A stretch of 64,000 nt of DNA, from positions 124,001 through 188,000 of the forward strand of contig NZ_SLZF01000001.1 of NCBI RefSeq assembly GCF_004341515.1, given 5' to 3'. Position numbers and translations under genes: made by a program. Below the pieces are notes generated by a model that worked only from the letters and a program-made list of their open reading frames with translations, was not told the origin of the DNA and did no database searches. The stretch is from Allobosea sp. BK604 (GTDB lineage: Bacteria > Pseudomonadota > Alphaproteobacteria > Rhizobiales > Beijerinckiaceae). Every line of letters begins with the position of its first letter. Within the stretch, counting starts at the first letter, position 1. This document shows positions 38,789-48,467 of the stretch, piece after piece.

Positions 38789-38887
38789 GCATTTTCGAGC
38801 GACGTGGACGCCGGTTCTCGTGAAGAAAATGCGTCAAAACAAAGGGATAGAGCATGTCCGCGCTTCGACGAAGCGCGGACATGCTCT
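38789..38887. repeat. Bipartite palindromic repeat, type A, copy 6
   Basis: The right hairpin reads AGAGCATGTCCGCGCTTCG, a single A, then its exact complement: 19 perfect pairs. Compared with other copies, TTT/AAA in the stem has become GTC/GAC on both sides, a compensatory change. It separates paralogs 2 and 3. Confidence 0.88.
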
Positions 38888-38917
38888 AAGCAGTTCGACC
38901 CCGAAGGATACGCCGCC

Positions 38918-39409
38918 ATGCTGGACCGTCGCGCCCTGATTGCCTCCGCCCTGGCGGCCGCAACGATTGCTCTGGCGGGCTGCCAGACGACCACGCCGAT
39001 TGCCGCCGGCATGCCGATCGCCGCCGTGCGCGTCGACGCCTCACGCCTCGCTGAGCTCGGCGTCGGCCCCTATGCCGGCAGGATCAGGGCGATCGTCCAG
39101 GCCGAGCTCGACCGGGCGCTCGCGCCGAACGGGCAGCGCGGCGGCGCAGTCGTGACGGTGGCCCTGCGCTCGCTCTTCCTCTCCGCCTATGTCGGCAGCG
39201 CCATCGACGATGGCGAAGGCAGCGATCATCTCGAGAGCCTGACCACCGTCACCGGCGCCGATGGCCGCGTGCTCGCCACCTATCCGATCAATTCCTCGAA
39301 CGGCTCGGGCGATGCCGGCGCCTGGTACGCCCCCGGCCTGACCGACAAGCGCATCGACCTGCTGGCCCACAACCACGCGCTCTGGATCATCCGCGCGGTC
39401 CGGGGCTGA
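38918..39409 (+). CDS. Putative lipoprotein, paralog 3 of 3
   Basis: The 163-residue product has a lipoprotein signal ending LAGC (residues 19-22). It then follows the family plan in a more diverged form: IAAVRVDASRLAELGVGPYA, IVQAELDRALAPNG, VLATYPINSSNGSGDAGAWYAPGLTDKRIDLLAHNHALWIIRAVRG. The Gly-rich loop is replaced by an acidic one (AIDDGEGSDH). The three genes likely arose by tandem duplication. Confidence 0.68.
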   Translation: MLDRRALIASALAAATIALAGCQTTTPIAAGMPIAAVRVDASRLAELGVGPYAGRIRAIVQAELDRALAPNGQRGGAVVTVALRSLFLSAYVGSAIDDGEGSDHLESLTTVTGADGRVLATYPINSSNGSGDAGAWYAPGLTDKRIDLLAHNHALWIIRAVRG

Positions 39410-39424
39410 GCCCGCGACACAGGA

Positions 39425-39892
39425 TCAGCCGCCGAACGGCACGATCGGCTCGTCCTTGACCCGGTCGAGCGCCAGCGCCGTGCGAACGTTGCGGACGTTC
39501 GGCAGCGCCGTCAGGTCGCCGACGAAATCCTGAAAGGCCTTCAGGTCGGGCGCGACGCATTTCAGCACGAAATCGATATCGCCGGAGAGCTTCCAGCACT
39601 CGCGCACCGCCTCCCAGGCGCGAATGCGGCTCTGGAAAGCTTCCAGATCGGCCTCGGCCTGGCTCGCCAGATGGACGAAGGCAAAGCAGACGACGTCGAG
39701 CCCGAGCTTGCGCTCGTCGAGCTGCGCGCGATAGCCCGTGATCAGCCCGGCCTCCTCCAGCGCACGCACCCGCCGCAGGCATGGCGGCGGCGAGATACCG
39801 ACCCGGCTCGCTAGCTCGACATTGGTCATCCGCCCGTCGGCCTGCAGCTCGCGCAGGATGCGGATATCGATTTCGTCGAGCTTTGAACGCAC
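39425..39892 (-). CDS. Lrp/AsnC-family transcriptional regulator
   Basis: The 155-residue protein has the AsnC helix-turn-helix (KLDEIDIRILRELQADGRMTNVELASRVGIS, then CLRRVRALEEAGLI). A ligand-binding RAM domain follows (CFAFVHLASQAEADLEAF, CWKLSGDIDFVLKCVAPDL). It probably senses an amino acid and controls related transport or catabolism genes. The GTG at 39892 has GGGGGA about five bases upstream and gives the typical family length. Confidence 0.92.
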   Translation of the reverse strand: MRSKLDEIDIRILRELQADGRMTNVELASRVGISPPPCLRRVRALEEAGLITGYRAQLDERKLGLDVVCFAFVHLASQAEADLEAFQSRIRAWEAVRECWKLSGDIDFVLKCVAPDLKAFQDFVGDLTALPNVRNVRTALALDRVKDEPIVPFGG

Positions 39893-39983
39893 AAAATCCC
39901 CCAGGGAAACGAAGTTGCGCTGGTGTAGACGCAGCGCTGAGGCGATACAAGGCATCCTCCACGCCAGTTCCGGAGACATTTTA

Positions 39984-40967
39984 TTGCCGCTCGCCCCCCT
40001 GCCCTCGATCTGGGTCCTCACCGACGGCAAGGCCGGCGACGAGATGCAATGCCTCGGCGTTGCCGAGCGGCTCGGCGTCGCGCCGGAGATCAGGCATGTC
40101 GCGCCCGGTAAGCCCTGGGTCTGGCTGATGCCGCGCGGGCCGATCGACCCGCGCGAAGGCCCCGACCGACAGAACAGCCCGATCCGCCCGCCCTTTCCCG
40201 ATATCGTCATCGCCTCCGGCCGGCGCGCGGTCGCCTATTTGCGCGCGGTCAAGAAGGCCTCGAACGGGCGCAGCTTCACCGTCTTCCTCAAGGATCCGCG
40301 CACCGGCGCGGCAACCGCTGACCTGATCTGGGTCCCGGAGCATGACCGCCTGCGCGGCGAGAACGTGCTGGTCACCGTGACCTCGCCGCACAAGCTCGCG
40401 CCCGAGCAGCTCGCGGCCGCCCGGACGAACCCGCCCCCCGCCATCGCCGCCCTGCCCGGCCCGCGCGCAGCCGTTCTGGTTGGCGGCAACAGCCGCCACC
40501 ATAGCTTCAAACCGCACGACATCGCCCGCTTCGCCGAGGCGCTGGACGCGCTCGCAGGGTCGGGCGTCGCGCTGATGGGCTCGCGCTCGCGCCGCACCTC
40601 GCCCGAGCTGGACAAGGCGGTCGCGGCCGTATTCGCCAGGCATCGCGGCTGGTGGTGGGACGGCACCGGCGCCAACCCCTATATCCCGCTGCTCGCCAAT
40701 GCCGACGCCATCGTCGCCACCGCCGATTCCACCAACATGATCGGCGAGGCGGCCGCGACCGGCGCACCGATCCTCGTCTTCGAGCCGCATGGCGGCCACG
40801 GCAAGCTCGCGACCTTCCTCGAAGCACTGAAACGACAGGGCGCTGTGCATCATTTCGAGGGACGGCTTGAAGGCGCGCGCTATCAACCCATAGACTCGAC
40901 CGGGATTATTGCCGAGAGAGTGCGCCAGGGCTGGCTCGAGCACCGCGCCGAGCTCGGCATCGCCTGA
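39984..40967 (+). CDS. ELM1/GtrOC1-family protein (mitochondrial fission ELM1-like)
   Basis: The 327-residue protein has WVLTDGKAGDEMQCLGVAERLG at the start, FPDIVIASGRRAVAYLRAVK, TVFLKDPRTGAATADLIWVPEHD, VLVGGNSRHHSF, and ATADSTNMIGEAAATGAPILVFEP. These match the ELM1 family, widespread in alphaproteobacteria and related to a plant mitochondrial fission factor; the fold is glycosyltransferase-like. The biochemical role is unknown. No ATG fits: the TTG at 39984 has CGGAG nine bases upstream and starts just before the conserved region. It is divergent from the AsnC gene. Confidence 0.85.
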   Translation: MPLAPLPSIWVLTDGKAGDEMQCLGVAERLGVAPEIRHVAPGKPWVWLMPRGPIDPREGPDRQNSPIRPPFPDIVIASGRRAVAYLRAVKKASNGRSFTVFLKDPRTGAATADLIWVPEHDRLRGENVLVTVTSPHKLAPEQLAAARTNPPPAIAALPGPRAAVLVGGNSRHHSFKPHDIARFAEALDALAGSGVALMGSRSRRTSPELDKAVAAVFARHRGWWWDGTGANPYIPLLANADAIVATADSTNMIGEAAATGAPILVFEPHGGHGKLATFLEALKRQGAVHHFEGRLEGARYQPIDSTGIIAERVRQGWLEHRAELGIA

Positions 40968-40973
40968 TCTTGA

Positions 40974-42026
<1,053 letters not shown>

Positions 42027-42038
42027 GCCGCTGAAGGG

Positions 42039-42066
42039 ATTCATCACGCTTGTTGATGAATTTTTT
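42039..42066 (+). terminator. Intrinsic terminator of trxB
   Basis: ATTCATCA (42039-42046) pairs with TGATGAAT (42054-42061), an 8-bp perfect stem with a 7-nt loop. The T-run at 42061-42066 follows directly. It starts 13 bases after the trxB stop. Confidence 0.88.
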
Positions 42067-42168
42067 CACGATATTCGGTGTGAAAAATAGGCAGACCCGC
42101 AACGCAACCATTGACGGAAAAGAATTTTACCCCCCATCATGCAATAAACGCATAACGGGGGAACCGCG

Positions 42169-43059
42169 GTGGATTGGGACCGCATCAGGATTTTTTATAC
42201 CGTCGCAGAGTCAGGCAGTTTCACCAAGGCAGGTGATGTTCTGGGCTTGAGCCAGTCCGCTGTCAGCCGCCAGATCGGCGCGCTGGAGCGGGAATTGCGG
42301 GCGCCGCTGTTCCATCGCCACACTCGCGGGCTGATCCTCACCGAACAGGGCGAGCTGCTCTGGCGCGCCGCGCGCGAGATGACGCAGCGCCTGGAGCGGA
42401 CCCGCTCGCAGCTGTCGGAAACGCGCGAGCATCCGTCGGGCGAGCTCAAGGTAACCGCGACGCGCGGCCTGGGCGGCCATTGGCTGACGCCGCGGCTGGC
42501 CGAGTTCCTCGATCTCTATCCCGACATCAAGGTCGATCTCATCCTCACCGACGAGGAGCTCGACCTGTCGATGCGCGAGGCCGATATCGCCATTCGCCTG
42601 CGCCAGCCGCAGCAGCCGGACCTGATCCAGCGCAAGCTCTTCACGGTGCATTTCCACGTCTATGGCTCGCCCGCCTATATCAAGCGCTTCGGCGAGCCCA
42701 AGACCTATGACGATCTCGACAATCACCGCCTGCTGACCTTCGGCGGCACCTCGCCATCCTACCTGACGGCGGTGCACTGGCTCGGCACGCTCGGCCGCGA
42801 GCAGCGCAACCCGCGCCCGATCCATCTCACGGTCAACAACATCACGGCGATGAAGCGCGCGGTCGATTCGGGCGCCGGCATCGCGGTGCTGCCCGATTAC
42901 CTGATCGAGACCGGCTCGCCGCTCGTGCAGCTGATGCGCGAGACCGAGATGCCGCAGCTCGAGAGCTACCTCGTCTATCCCGAGGAGATGAAGTCGGTGG
43001 CCCGCGTGCAGGTCTTCCGCGACTTCCTGATCCAGAAGGCGCAGCGCTGGACCTACTGA
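42169..43059 (+). CDS. LysR-family transcriptional regulator
   Basis: The 296-residue protein begins MDWDRIRIFYTVAESGSFTKAGDVLGLSQSAVSRQIGALE (winged helix-turn-helix with recognition helix SQSAVSRQIGALE). It continues with an effector domain (ELKVTATRGLGGHWLTPRL, INNITAMKRAVDSGAGIAVLPDYL). The GTG at 42169 follows GGGGGAA by six bases. The 142-base upstream gap is AT-rich and holds the trxB terminator, so it has its own promoter. LysR genes next to trxB are common in this order; the target is unknown. Confidence 0.92.
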   Translation: MDWDRIRIFYTVAESGSFTKAGDVLGLSQSAVSRQIGALERELRAPLFHRHTRGLILTEQGELLWRAAREMTQRLERTRSQLSETREHPSGELKVTATRGLGGHWLTPRLAEFLDLYPDIKVDLILTDEELDLSMREADIAIRLRQPQQPDLIQRKLFTVHFHVYGSPAYIKRFGEPKTYDDLDNHRLLTFGGTSPSYLTAVHWLGTLGREQRNPRPIHLTVNNITAMKRAVDSGAGIAVLPDYLIETGSPLVQLMRETEMPQLESYLVYPEEMKSVARVQVFRDFLIQKAQRWTY

Positions 43060-43106
43060 GTCCAGCGGCGCCTCGCCGAGACGAAATCCATCACGGCCTG
43101 ATGACA

Positions 43107-43163
43107 ACCGCCTCCCGATTTTGAACACCTGCGTTCGAAATCGGGAGACGGTCTTTATTTTTT
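43107..43163 (+). terminator. Strong intrinsic terminator of the LysR gene
   Basis: CTCCCGATTT (43112-43121) pairs with AAATCGGGAG (43138-43147). The stem extends inward by five more pairs (one wobble) to a 6-nt loop and outward after one mismatch by four pairs (43107-43110 with 43149-43152). The run gtctttatttttt follows. Confidence 0.9.
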
Positions 43164-43294
43164 AGTCGGCCACCTTTCCAAGCCACCCGCCCGCGCTGCG
43201 CCGAACGCATATTTCTCAATCATTTAAGCAGATATTTCAGGCAGTTGACGTTAGGTCATGCAAACAGCGCATGACGGACCCAAGAAATGCTGCA
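43164..43294. other. Intergenic stretch upstream of the sRNA candidate
   Basis: No supported gene. It is moderately AT-rich (CATATTTCTCAATCATTTAAG) with a TTGACG at 43245 lacking a matching -10. It holds the upstream region of the small RNA candidate at 43330. Confidence 0.4.
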
Positions 43295-43323
43295 TTGCAA
43301 AAAGGCAGCTGCTGCCCGATATA
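43295..43323 (+). promoter_or_regulatory. Promoter candidate for the small RNA
   Basis: TTGCAA (43295-43300), a 17-base spacer and GATATA (43318-43323) give a good sigma-70-like promoter on the plus strand. The predicted start is about 43330, with no reading frame downstream before the terminator. Confidence 0.55.
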
Positions 43324-43329
43324 GCAATC

Positions 43330-43465
43330 ACGGTTGTTCGGAACGGGCTCCGCAATCTCCTCCCGGCGTTGAGTTCGTTCCAGCCGTTCCCCTCTGAGAT
43401 GTTTGGCGTTCGCGCCGGATGTTTCAAACTTCAAGGCCGGCTCCTTCGGGACGCCGGCCTTTTTT
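43330..43465 (+). ncRNA. Candidate trans-acting small RNA with anti-Shine-Dalgarno loop
   Basis: This is an orphan plus-strand unit of about 136 nt with a promoter and a strong terminator but no convincing reading frame. It folds into three hairpins. The first pairs 43331-43336/43381-43386, 43341-43345/43376-43380, 43347-43350/43371-43374 and 43351-43353/43366-43368, exposing AATCTCCTCCCG in a 12-nt loop. The second is GGCG-TTCG-CGCC (43405-43416). The third is the terminator. A CUCCUCCC loop is the hallmark of alphaproteobacterial sRNAs that block ribosome-binding sites (for example the alpha-r14 type). Family membership is inferred, not tested. Confidence 0.6.
43433..43465 (+). terminator. 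Intrinsic terminator ending the small RNA
   Basis: AAGGCCGGC (43433-43441) pairs with GCCGGCCTT (43453-43461), extended by TCC/GGA around a TTCG tetraloop with one bulged C. A T-run follows at 43460-43465. It faces the convergent ogt gene and has no protein gene in front of it. Confidence 0.92.
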
Positions 43466-43607
43466 CTTGCCTGCTCAAACACGCTTCAGCGCTAACACCG
43501 GGCTTTGGCAGGCCATGTCTCGAGCCATGCCCCCGCGGCAGGATCGCAAGCCGTCCCTGCTCGCGACTGGGCGAACATTATCGCGGGCTATCGTGTCAGG
43601 ATGCGCT

Positions 43608-44174
43608 TCAGCGCGGCCTTGCCGCGAGCGGCAGGTCGTCGAACAGGCCAGGCGCTGCGCTGGTGCGCGCCTTCTCGATCGTGAGCATGCGCAGCTTGGT
43701 CTCGACGCCGGCGCCGCCCGAGAAGCCGCCGGTCTTGCCATTGGCCGCCAGCACGCGATGGCAGGGCACGATGATCGGAATCGGGTTCTGGCCCAGCGCC
43801 ACTCCGACCGCACGCGCCGCGCCAGGCTCGCCGATCCGCGCCGCGACCTCGCCATAGGTCAGCGTCTCGCCATGCGGGATCGCGAGCGCAACATCATAGA
43901 CCTTGCGGTTGAACTCAGGCGTGCCGGACATGTCGATCGGCAGGGTGGAGAGATCGCGCCGCTCGCCTGAGAGTAGCGCCCTGATCGCGACGATCGCCTG
44001 CTCGACGAAGGGCGGCGGCAGCGCTTCGACCGCATCGGCACAGCGTTGCGCCAGGCGCTTGCGCGCCCTTGCCTCGTCCTGCTCCGGCAATTGCGCGCCG
44101 ATGATGCGCTCGCCGTCCCAGACGAGTGCGCACTCGCCGATCGCGGTGTCGAACAGGCAATATCCCGGGCTCAT
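43608..44174 (-). CDS. ogt: Methylated-DNA-[protein]-cysteine S-methyltransferase
   Basis: The 188-residue protein has the acceptor-site motif IIVPCHRVLAANGKTGGFSGG with the reactive Cys138, preceded by IPHGETLTYGEVAARIGEPGAARAVG (DNA-binding helix-turn-helix). It removes alkyl groups from O6-alkylguanine in a one-time reaction. The N-terminal domain is short. The ATG at 44174 has AGAGAAG upstream. It stands alone, convergent with the small RNA. Confidence 0.93.
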   Translation of the reverse strand: MSPGYCLFDTAIGECALVWDGERIIGAQLPEQDEARARKRLAQRCADAVEALPPPFVEQAIVAIRALLSGERRDLSTLPIDMSGTPEFNRKVYDVALAIPHGETLTYGEVAARIGEPGAARAVGVALGQNPIPIIVPCHRVLAANGKTGGFSGGAGVETKLRMLTIEKARTSAAPGLFDDLPLAARPR

Positions 44175-44343
44175 CGCATCTTCTCTAAACCGGCGAGGCC
44201 GGAGACCGTTTGCGAGTTCGCTGAGGCGGGGCGGCCGGCGTTGCTGCCAAGATCCGGAGCGGTACGGAAATCTCCTCCGCGAGCACCGGAAGCACAGACA
44301 GCCACATCAGGGGGCCGCCCCAGTCGAATTCTCAAGTGGTCTC

Positions 44344-45297
44344 TCACATGTAGAGCTTCTCGCCCTCCAGCCCCTTATAGAGCCCCGCGACCTGCTCGGC
44401 ATAGCCGTTGAACAGCAGGGTCGGGCGGCGATCGCGCGAGCCGAGCAGTTGCTCGCTCGCCTGGCTCCAGCGCGGATGCGCCACCTCCGGGTTCACATTG
44501 GCCCAGAAGCCGTATTCGCTCGCCTGCAGCCCTTCCCAGAAGGTCTTGGGACGCTCGGCGACGAAGCTGATCTTGCTGATCGATTTCACCGATTTGAAGC
44601 CGTATTTCCACGGCGTGATCAGCCTGAGCGGAGCGCCATGCTGGTTCGGGATCGGCTTGCCGTAGATGCCGGTCACCATCAGCGCCAGGTCGTTGGTCGC
44701 CTCGGCCATGGTCAGGCCCTCGGTATAGGGCCAGGGATACCAGCGCTGCGACTGACCCGGCGCGACGCGCGGGTTCATGAAGGTCTCGAACTTGACGTAT
44801 TTCGCCCCGCTCTGCGGCTTGGCCAGCTCGACCAGCGATTTCAGCGTGAAGCCGGTCCAGGGCACGGCCATCGACCAGGCCTCGACGCAGCGGAAGCGAT
44901 AGAGCCTCTCTTCCAGCGTCACCTTGCGGATCAGGTCGTCAAAGCCGATCTCGAAGGGCTTCTCGACCATGCCGTCGATCGAGATCGTCCAGGGCCGCGG
45001 CTGCAGGCGCTTGGCCGCGCCGACCACATCCTTCGACGTGCCGAACTCGTAGAAATTATTGTAGTTGGCCGCCAGCTCCGCCTCGGTCACCGGCCGGTCG
45101 AGCGTATAGGCCGGGTTCTGCTTGGCCGGGTAGAGATCGAGCGTCGGATCGCCCTCTGCAGCGGCGATCTGCGGCAGCGCTGCGCCGGCGACCAGGCCTG
45201 TCGCAGCCCCGAGGAAGGAGCGGCGGTTGAAGAAGACGGATTCAGGCGTGGCCTGGCTCTCGGGCATTTCCCAGCCCAGGCGGCGTTTGATCAGCAT
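44344..45297 (-). CDS. msrP: Periplasmic protein-methionine-sulfoxide reductase, molybdopterin subunit
   Basis: The 317-residue protein has a twin-arginine signal (NRRSFLGAATGLVAG, 24-38) and the sulfite-oxidase-type fold with the molybdenum-ligand cysteine in LYRFRCVEAWSM (Cys137), RWYPWPYTEGL and ITPWKYGFKSVKSI. MsrP repairs oxidised methionines in exported proteins with electrons from the haem membrane protein MsrQ. No msrQ gene is adjacent on either side. The ATG at 45297 gives the full signal peptide. Confidence 0.93.
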   Translation of the reverse strand: MLIKRRLGWEMPESQATPESVFFNRRSFLGAATGLVAGAALPQIAAAEGDPTLDLYPAKQNPAYTLDRPVTEAELAANYNNFYEFGTSKDVVGAAKRLQPRPWTISIDGMVEKPFEIGFDDLIRKVTLEERLYRFRCVEAWSMAVPWTGFTLKSLVELAKPQSGAKYVKFETFMNPRVAPGQSQRWYPWPYTEGLTMAEATNDLALMVTGIYGKPIPNQHGAPLRLITPWKYGFKSVKSISKISFVAERPKTFWEGLQASEYGFWANVNPEVAHPRWSQASEQLLGSRDRRPTLLFNGYAEQVAGLYKGLEGEKLYM

Positions 45298-45378
45298 TTG
45301 ACGGACATGCTCCGTTTCGGTGAAGGCAGTTTAGTGCATCAGCCGCTGGCACGCCAATTCACGAGGGGGAGAGGCGGT

Positions 45379-45432
45379 CACCTTCTCCCCTCGGGGGAGA
45401 AGGTGGCAGCGCGAAGCGCTGACGGATGAGGG
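45379..45432. repeat. Two-hairpin repeat element
   Basis: CACCTTCTCCCC (45379-45390) and GGGGAGAAGGTG (45394-45405) form a perfect 12-bp stem with a 3-nt loop. CAGCGC-GAA-GCGCTG (45407-45421) and ACGGATGAGGG follow. This wording is typical of a repeat scattered in Hyphomicrobiales genomes; only one copy is in the window. It lies between leuB and msrP. Confidence 0.75.
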
Positions 45433-45530
45433 AAGGACCTGGGCCATAAACGAGAAAAGAGCCGCTGACGCGACCCTTTCCTCAACAGCCGCCTCGGCGA
45501 CACCGTCTCTCCAGGAGGGTAGAGGCAACC

Positions 45531-46640
45531 TCAGCCGCGCGCTTCCAGCGCCTTGATGATCGCGTCGCCCATCTCGGTGGTCGAGACGGCGTTGGCGCCG
45601 GGCGCGGCAATGTCCTTGGTGCGGGTGCCGGATCCCAGCACGTCGGCAATCGCGCCTTCCAGGCGGTCGGCCGCTTCGCCGGCGCCGAAGGAATAGCGCA
45701 GCGCCATCGCGAAGGAGCCGATCATCGCGATCGGGTTGGCGAGGCCCTTGCCGGCGATGTCCGGAGCCGAGCCATGGACGGGCTCGTACAGCGCCTTGCG
45801 CTTGCCTGTGGCGGGGTCTTCCGCACCGAGCGAAGCCGAGGGCAGCATGCCGAGCGAGCCGGTCAGCATCGCCGCGACGTCTGACAGAATGTCGCCGAAC
45901 AGGTTGTCGCAGACGATGACATCGTACTGCTTCGGCCAGCGCACCAGCTGCATCGCGCAATTATCGGCGAGCACATGCTCGAGCTCGACATCCTTGTAGT
46001 CCTTGGCATGCAGCGCCGTGACCGTCTGCTTCCAGAGCACGCCGGTCTTCATGACGTTGTGCTTCTCGGCCGAAGAGACCTTGTTGCGGCGCGTGCGCGC
46101 CAGCTCGAAGGCGACGCGGGCGATGCGCTCGATTTCCGGCGTGGTGTAGAGCTGCGTGTCGATGCCGCGCTTGGAGCCGTCCTCCAGCGTGACGATTTCC
46201 TTCGGCTCGCCGAAATAGACGCCGCCGGTGAGCTCGCGCACGATCAGGATGTCGAGCCCCTCGACCATCTCGGGCTTCAGCGACGAAGCCGAGGCCAGGG
46301 CCGGATAGCAGATTGCCGGACGCAGGTTGGCGAACAGGCCGAGATCCTTGCGCAGCCTGAGCAGGCCGGCCTCCGGGCGGTGCTGATAGGGCACATCCGC
46401 CCATTTCGGCCCGCCGACCGCGCCGAACAGCACGGCATCGGCCTCCTGGGCCAGCTTCATGTCGCCTTCCGAGATCGCCTGCTTGTGGGCGTCATAGGCG
46501 GCGCCGCCGACAAGGCCGCGCTCGAGCGAGAAGGAGGCAAGGCCCTGCTTCTCGAACCAGCCGACGATCTTCTCGACCTGGCCGGTCACCTCGGGGCCGA
46601 TGCCGTCACCCGGCAGGAGCAGGAGCTTATGGGTCGCCAT
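45531..46640 (-). CDS. leuB: 3-isopropylmalate dehydrogenase
   Basis: The 369-residue protein has [13 protein letters not shown] at the start, [37 protein letters not shown], the metal-binding [29 protein letters not shown] and the nicotinamide-site [18 protein letters not shown]. It catalyses oxidative decarboxylation of 3-isopropylmalate in leucine synthesis. GAGGCGACCC precedes the ATG at 46640. Other leu genes are not in the window. Confidence 0.97.
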   Translation of the reverse strand: MATHKLLLLPGDGIGPEVTGQVEKIVGWFEKQGLASFSLERGLVGGAAYDAHKQAISEGDMKLAQEADAVLFGAVGGPKWADVPYQHRPEAGLLRLRKDLGLFANLRPAICYPALASASSLKPEMVEGLDILIVRELTGGVYFGEPKEIVTLEDGSKRGIDTQLYTTPEIERIARVAFELARTRRNKVSSAEKHNVMKTGVLWKQTVTALHAKDYKDVELEHVLADNCAMQLVRWPKQYDVIVCDNLFGDILSDVAAMLTGSLGMLPSASLGAEDPATGKRKALYEPVHGSAPDIAGKGLANPIAMIGSFAMALRYSFGAGEAADRLEGAIADVLGSGTRTKDIAAPGANAVSTTEMGDAIIKALEARG

Positions 46641-46871
46641 GGGTCGCCTCGCACGCGTTTTGTGATTGTGATCGGCCAGACAGGCCGTGCGGGGTGATTA
46701 CGAGGCGGCGCGCCCGAGCGCAAGCAAAGCCGGCTTCGCCTGCGGAAGAAGGAGCTTGCCCGCAAGGCATCCCCGGTGCCCGGACATGACGATGCCCGGC
46801 CGGGAGGGAGACCGGGCACCGCCATCCGCGCCGGCAGGGGAAAAGGCCGGCGGCTTGGACCTGTTCGCGAC

Positions 46872-48440
46872 CTATACTGTCCTTTGCGCCATCTGCTTCG
46901 CAATATGGTCGGCCTGGCGCAGCGCCAGCGCGACGATGGTCAGTGTCGGATTCTCGGCCCCGCCGGTGGTGAACTGGCTGCCATCGGAGACGAACAGGTT
47001 CTTGATGTCGTGGCTCTGGCCGAACTTGTTCACGACACCGTCACGCGGCTTCTCGGACATCCGGTTGGTGCCGAGATTATGCGTCGAGGGATAGGGCGTG
47101 GTCGGGAAGGTCCGCGTCGCGCCGACCGCCCCATAGATCGCCGCGCCCTGCGCATAGGCGTGGTTGCGCATGGCTATGTCGTTGGGATGGTCGTCGAAAT
47201 GGACATTGGCGACCGGCATGCCGCCCTTGTCCTTCTTGTCTGAGAGGGTGATGCGGTTGCTCTCCTGCGGCATGTCCTCGCCGACGATCCACATCCCGGC
47301 CATGTTTTCATAGGAGTCGAGCGCGGTGGTGAACTCCCGCCCCCAGGAGCCGGGATCGAGGAAGGCTGCCATGAACGGCAGGCCGATCGACAGGGTCTCC
47401 AGCTCGTAGCCACCGACGAAGCCACGCTTGGGATCGTGATGCGCCTCGTCCTGGACGATGCCGGCCATGGTCGTGCCGCGCCACATCCTCACCGGCTTGT
47501 CGAAGACGCCGTAGACCGAGCCGGTCATGTGTCGCATGTAGTTCCTGCCGACCTGGCCGGAGGAGTTGGCGAGCCCGTCCTTGAACATGTTCGAGGACGA
47601 GTTCAGCAGGAGCCGCGGGCTTTCGATCGAGTTGCCGGCGACGGCGACGATCCGCGCCTTCTGGCGCTGCTGCACGCCCTTGCCGTCGCGATAGACCACG
47701 CCGGTGACCTTGCCCGAAGCATCATGCTCGATCCTCTGGACGAAGGATTCCGGCCGGACCTCGAGATTGCCGGTCGCCTCCCCCTTCGGGATCTCGGCAT
47801 AGAGCGTCGACCATTTCGCACCGGATTTGCAGCCCTGGAAGCAGAAGCCGATCTGCTGGCAGGCGCCGCGACCGTCCCGGGGCTCGGAATTGATCGCCAT
47901 CCGCCCGGTATGGACCTGATTGTAGCCGATCGCCCTGGCACCCTTCTCCAGCACCTTGAAATTGTTGTTGCCGGGCAGGCCGGGAATGCCGTTGGTGCGG
48001 GTCACGCCCATGCGATCCTCGGCCTTGGCGTACCAGGGCTCCATCTCGGCCAGATCGATCGGCCAGTCCTGCAGGTTCGCGCCCTTGAGCGCGCCATAGG
48101 TGCTGCGCGCCTTGAATTCGTGCGGCTGGAAGCGCAGCGAGGCGCCGGCCCAGTGCACGGTCGAGCCGCCCACCGCCTTGACGATCCAGGCCGGCAGGTT
48201 GGCGAAATCGCGCGCGACCCGCCAGGAGCCCGAGGTCGTACGCATGTCTGTCCAGGCGAGCTGGGCGAAGGACGCCCATTCGTCGTTGAGGAAATCCTCG
48301 ATCTCGTGGCGCTTGCCCGCCTCGAGGCAGACCACCTTGATGCCCTTGAGCGCGAGCTCGGTGGCGAGCGTGCCGCCGCCCGCTCCGGAGCCCACGATCA
48401 CGACGACGGAATCGTCGTTCTGATTGAATGTCGCAGCCAT
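46872..48440 (-). CDS. GMC-family oxidoreductase (gluconate 2-dehydrogenase large-subunit-like)
   Basis: The 522-residue flavoprotein has the FAD-binding VIVGSGAGGGTLATELALKG (14-33), VGGSTVHWAGASLRF, ACQQIGFCFQGCKSGAKWST (a cysteine-rich segment), the catalytic-region THNLGTNRMS and NPTLTIVALALRQADHI. It oxidises a sugar acid or alcohol and passes electrons to its partner cytochrome. It lacks a signal peptide, so it likely rides out with the TAT-signal subunit encoded 27 bases upstream. Confidence 0.9.
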   Translation of the reverse strand: MAATFNQNDDSVVVIVGSGAGGGTLATELALKGIKVVCLEAGKRHEIEDFLNDEWASFAQLAWTDMRTTSGSWRVARDFANLPAWIVKAVGGSTVHWAGASLRFQPHEFKARSTYGALKGANLQDWPIDLAEMEPWYAKAEDRMGVTRTNGIPGLPGNNNFKVLEKGARAIGYNQVHTGRMAINSEPRDGRGACQQIGFCFQGCKSGAKWSTLYAEIPKGEATGNLEVRPESFVQRIEHDASGKVTGVVYRDGKGVQQRQKARIVAVAGNSIESPRLLLNSSSNMFKDGLANSSGQVGRNYMRHMTGSVYGVFDKPVRMWRGTTMAGIVQDEAHHDPKRGFVGGYELETLSIGLPFMAAFLDPGSWGREFTTALDSYENMAGMWIVGEDMPQESNRITLSDKKDKGGMPVANVHFDDHPNDIAMRNHAYAQGAAIYGAVGATRTFPTTPYPSTHNLGTNRMSEKPRDGVVNKFGQSHDIKNLFVSDGSQFTTGGAENPTLTIVALALRQADHIAKQMAQRTV

Positions 48441-48467
48441 GGCTGTTCCCTCCGTCGTTCTTGTTTT

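Noticed and set aside
43237..43482. 81-codon minus-strand frame in the sRNA region
   Set aside because: It crosses the strong plus-strand terminator and hairpins, has no ribosome-binding site and resembles no protein; the RNA interpretation explains the features better.
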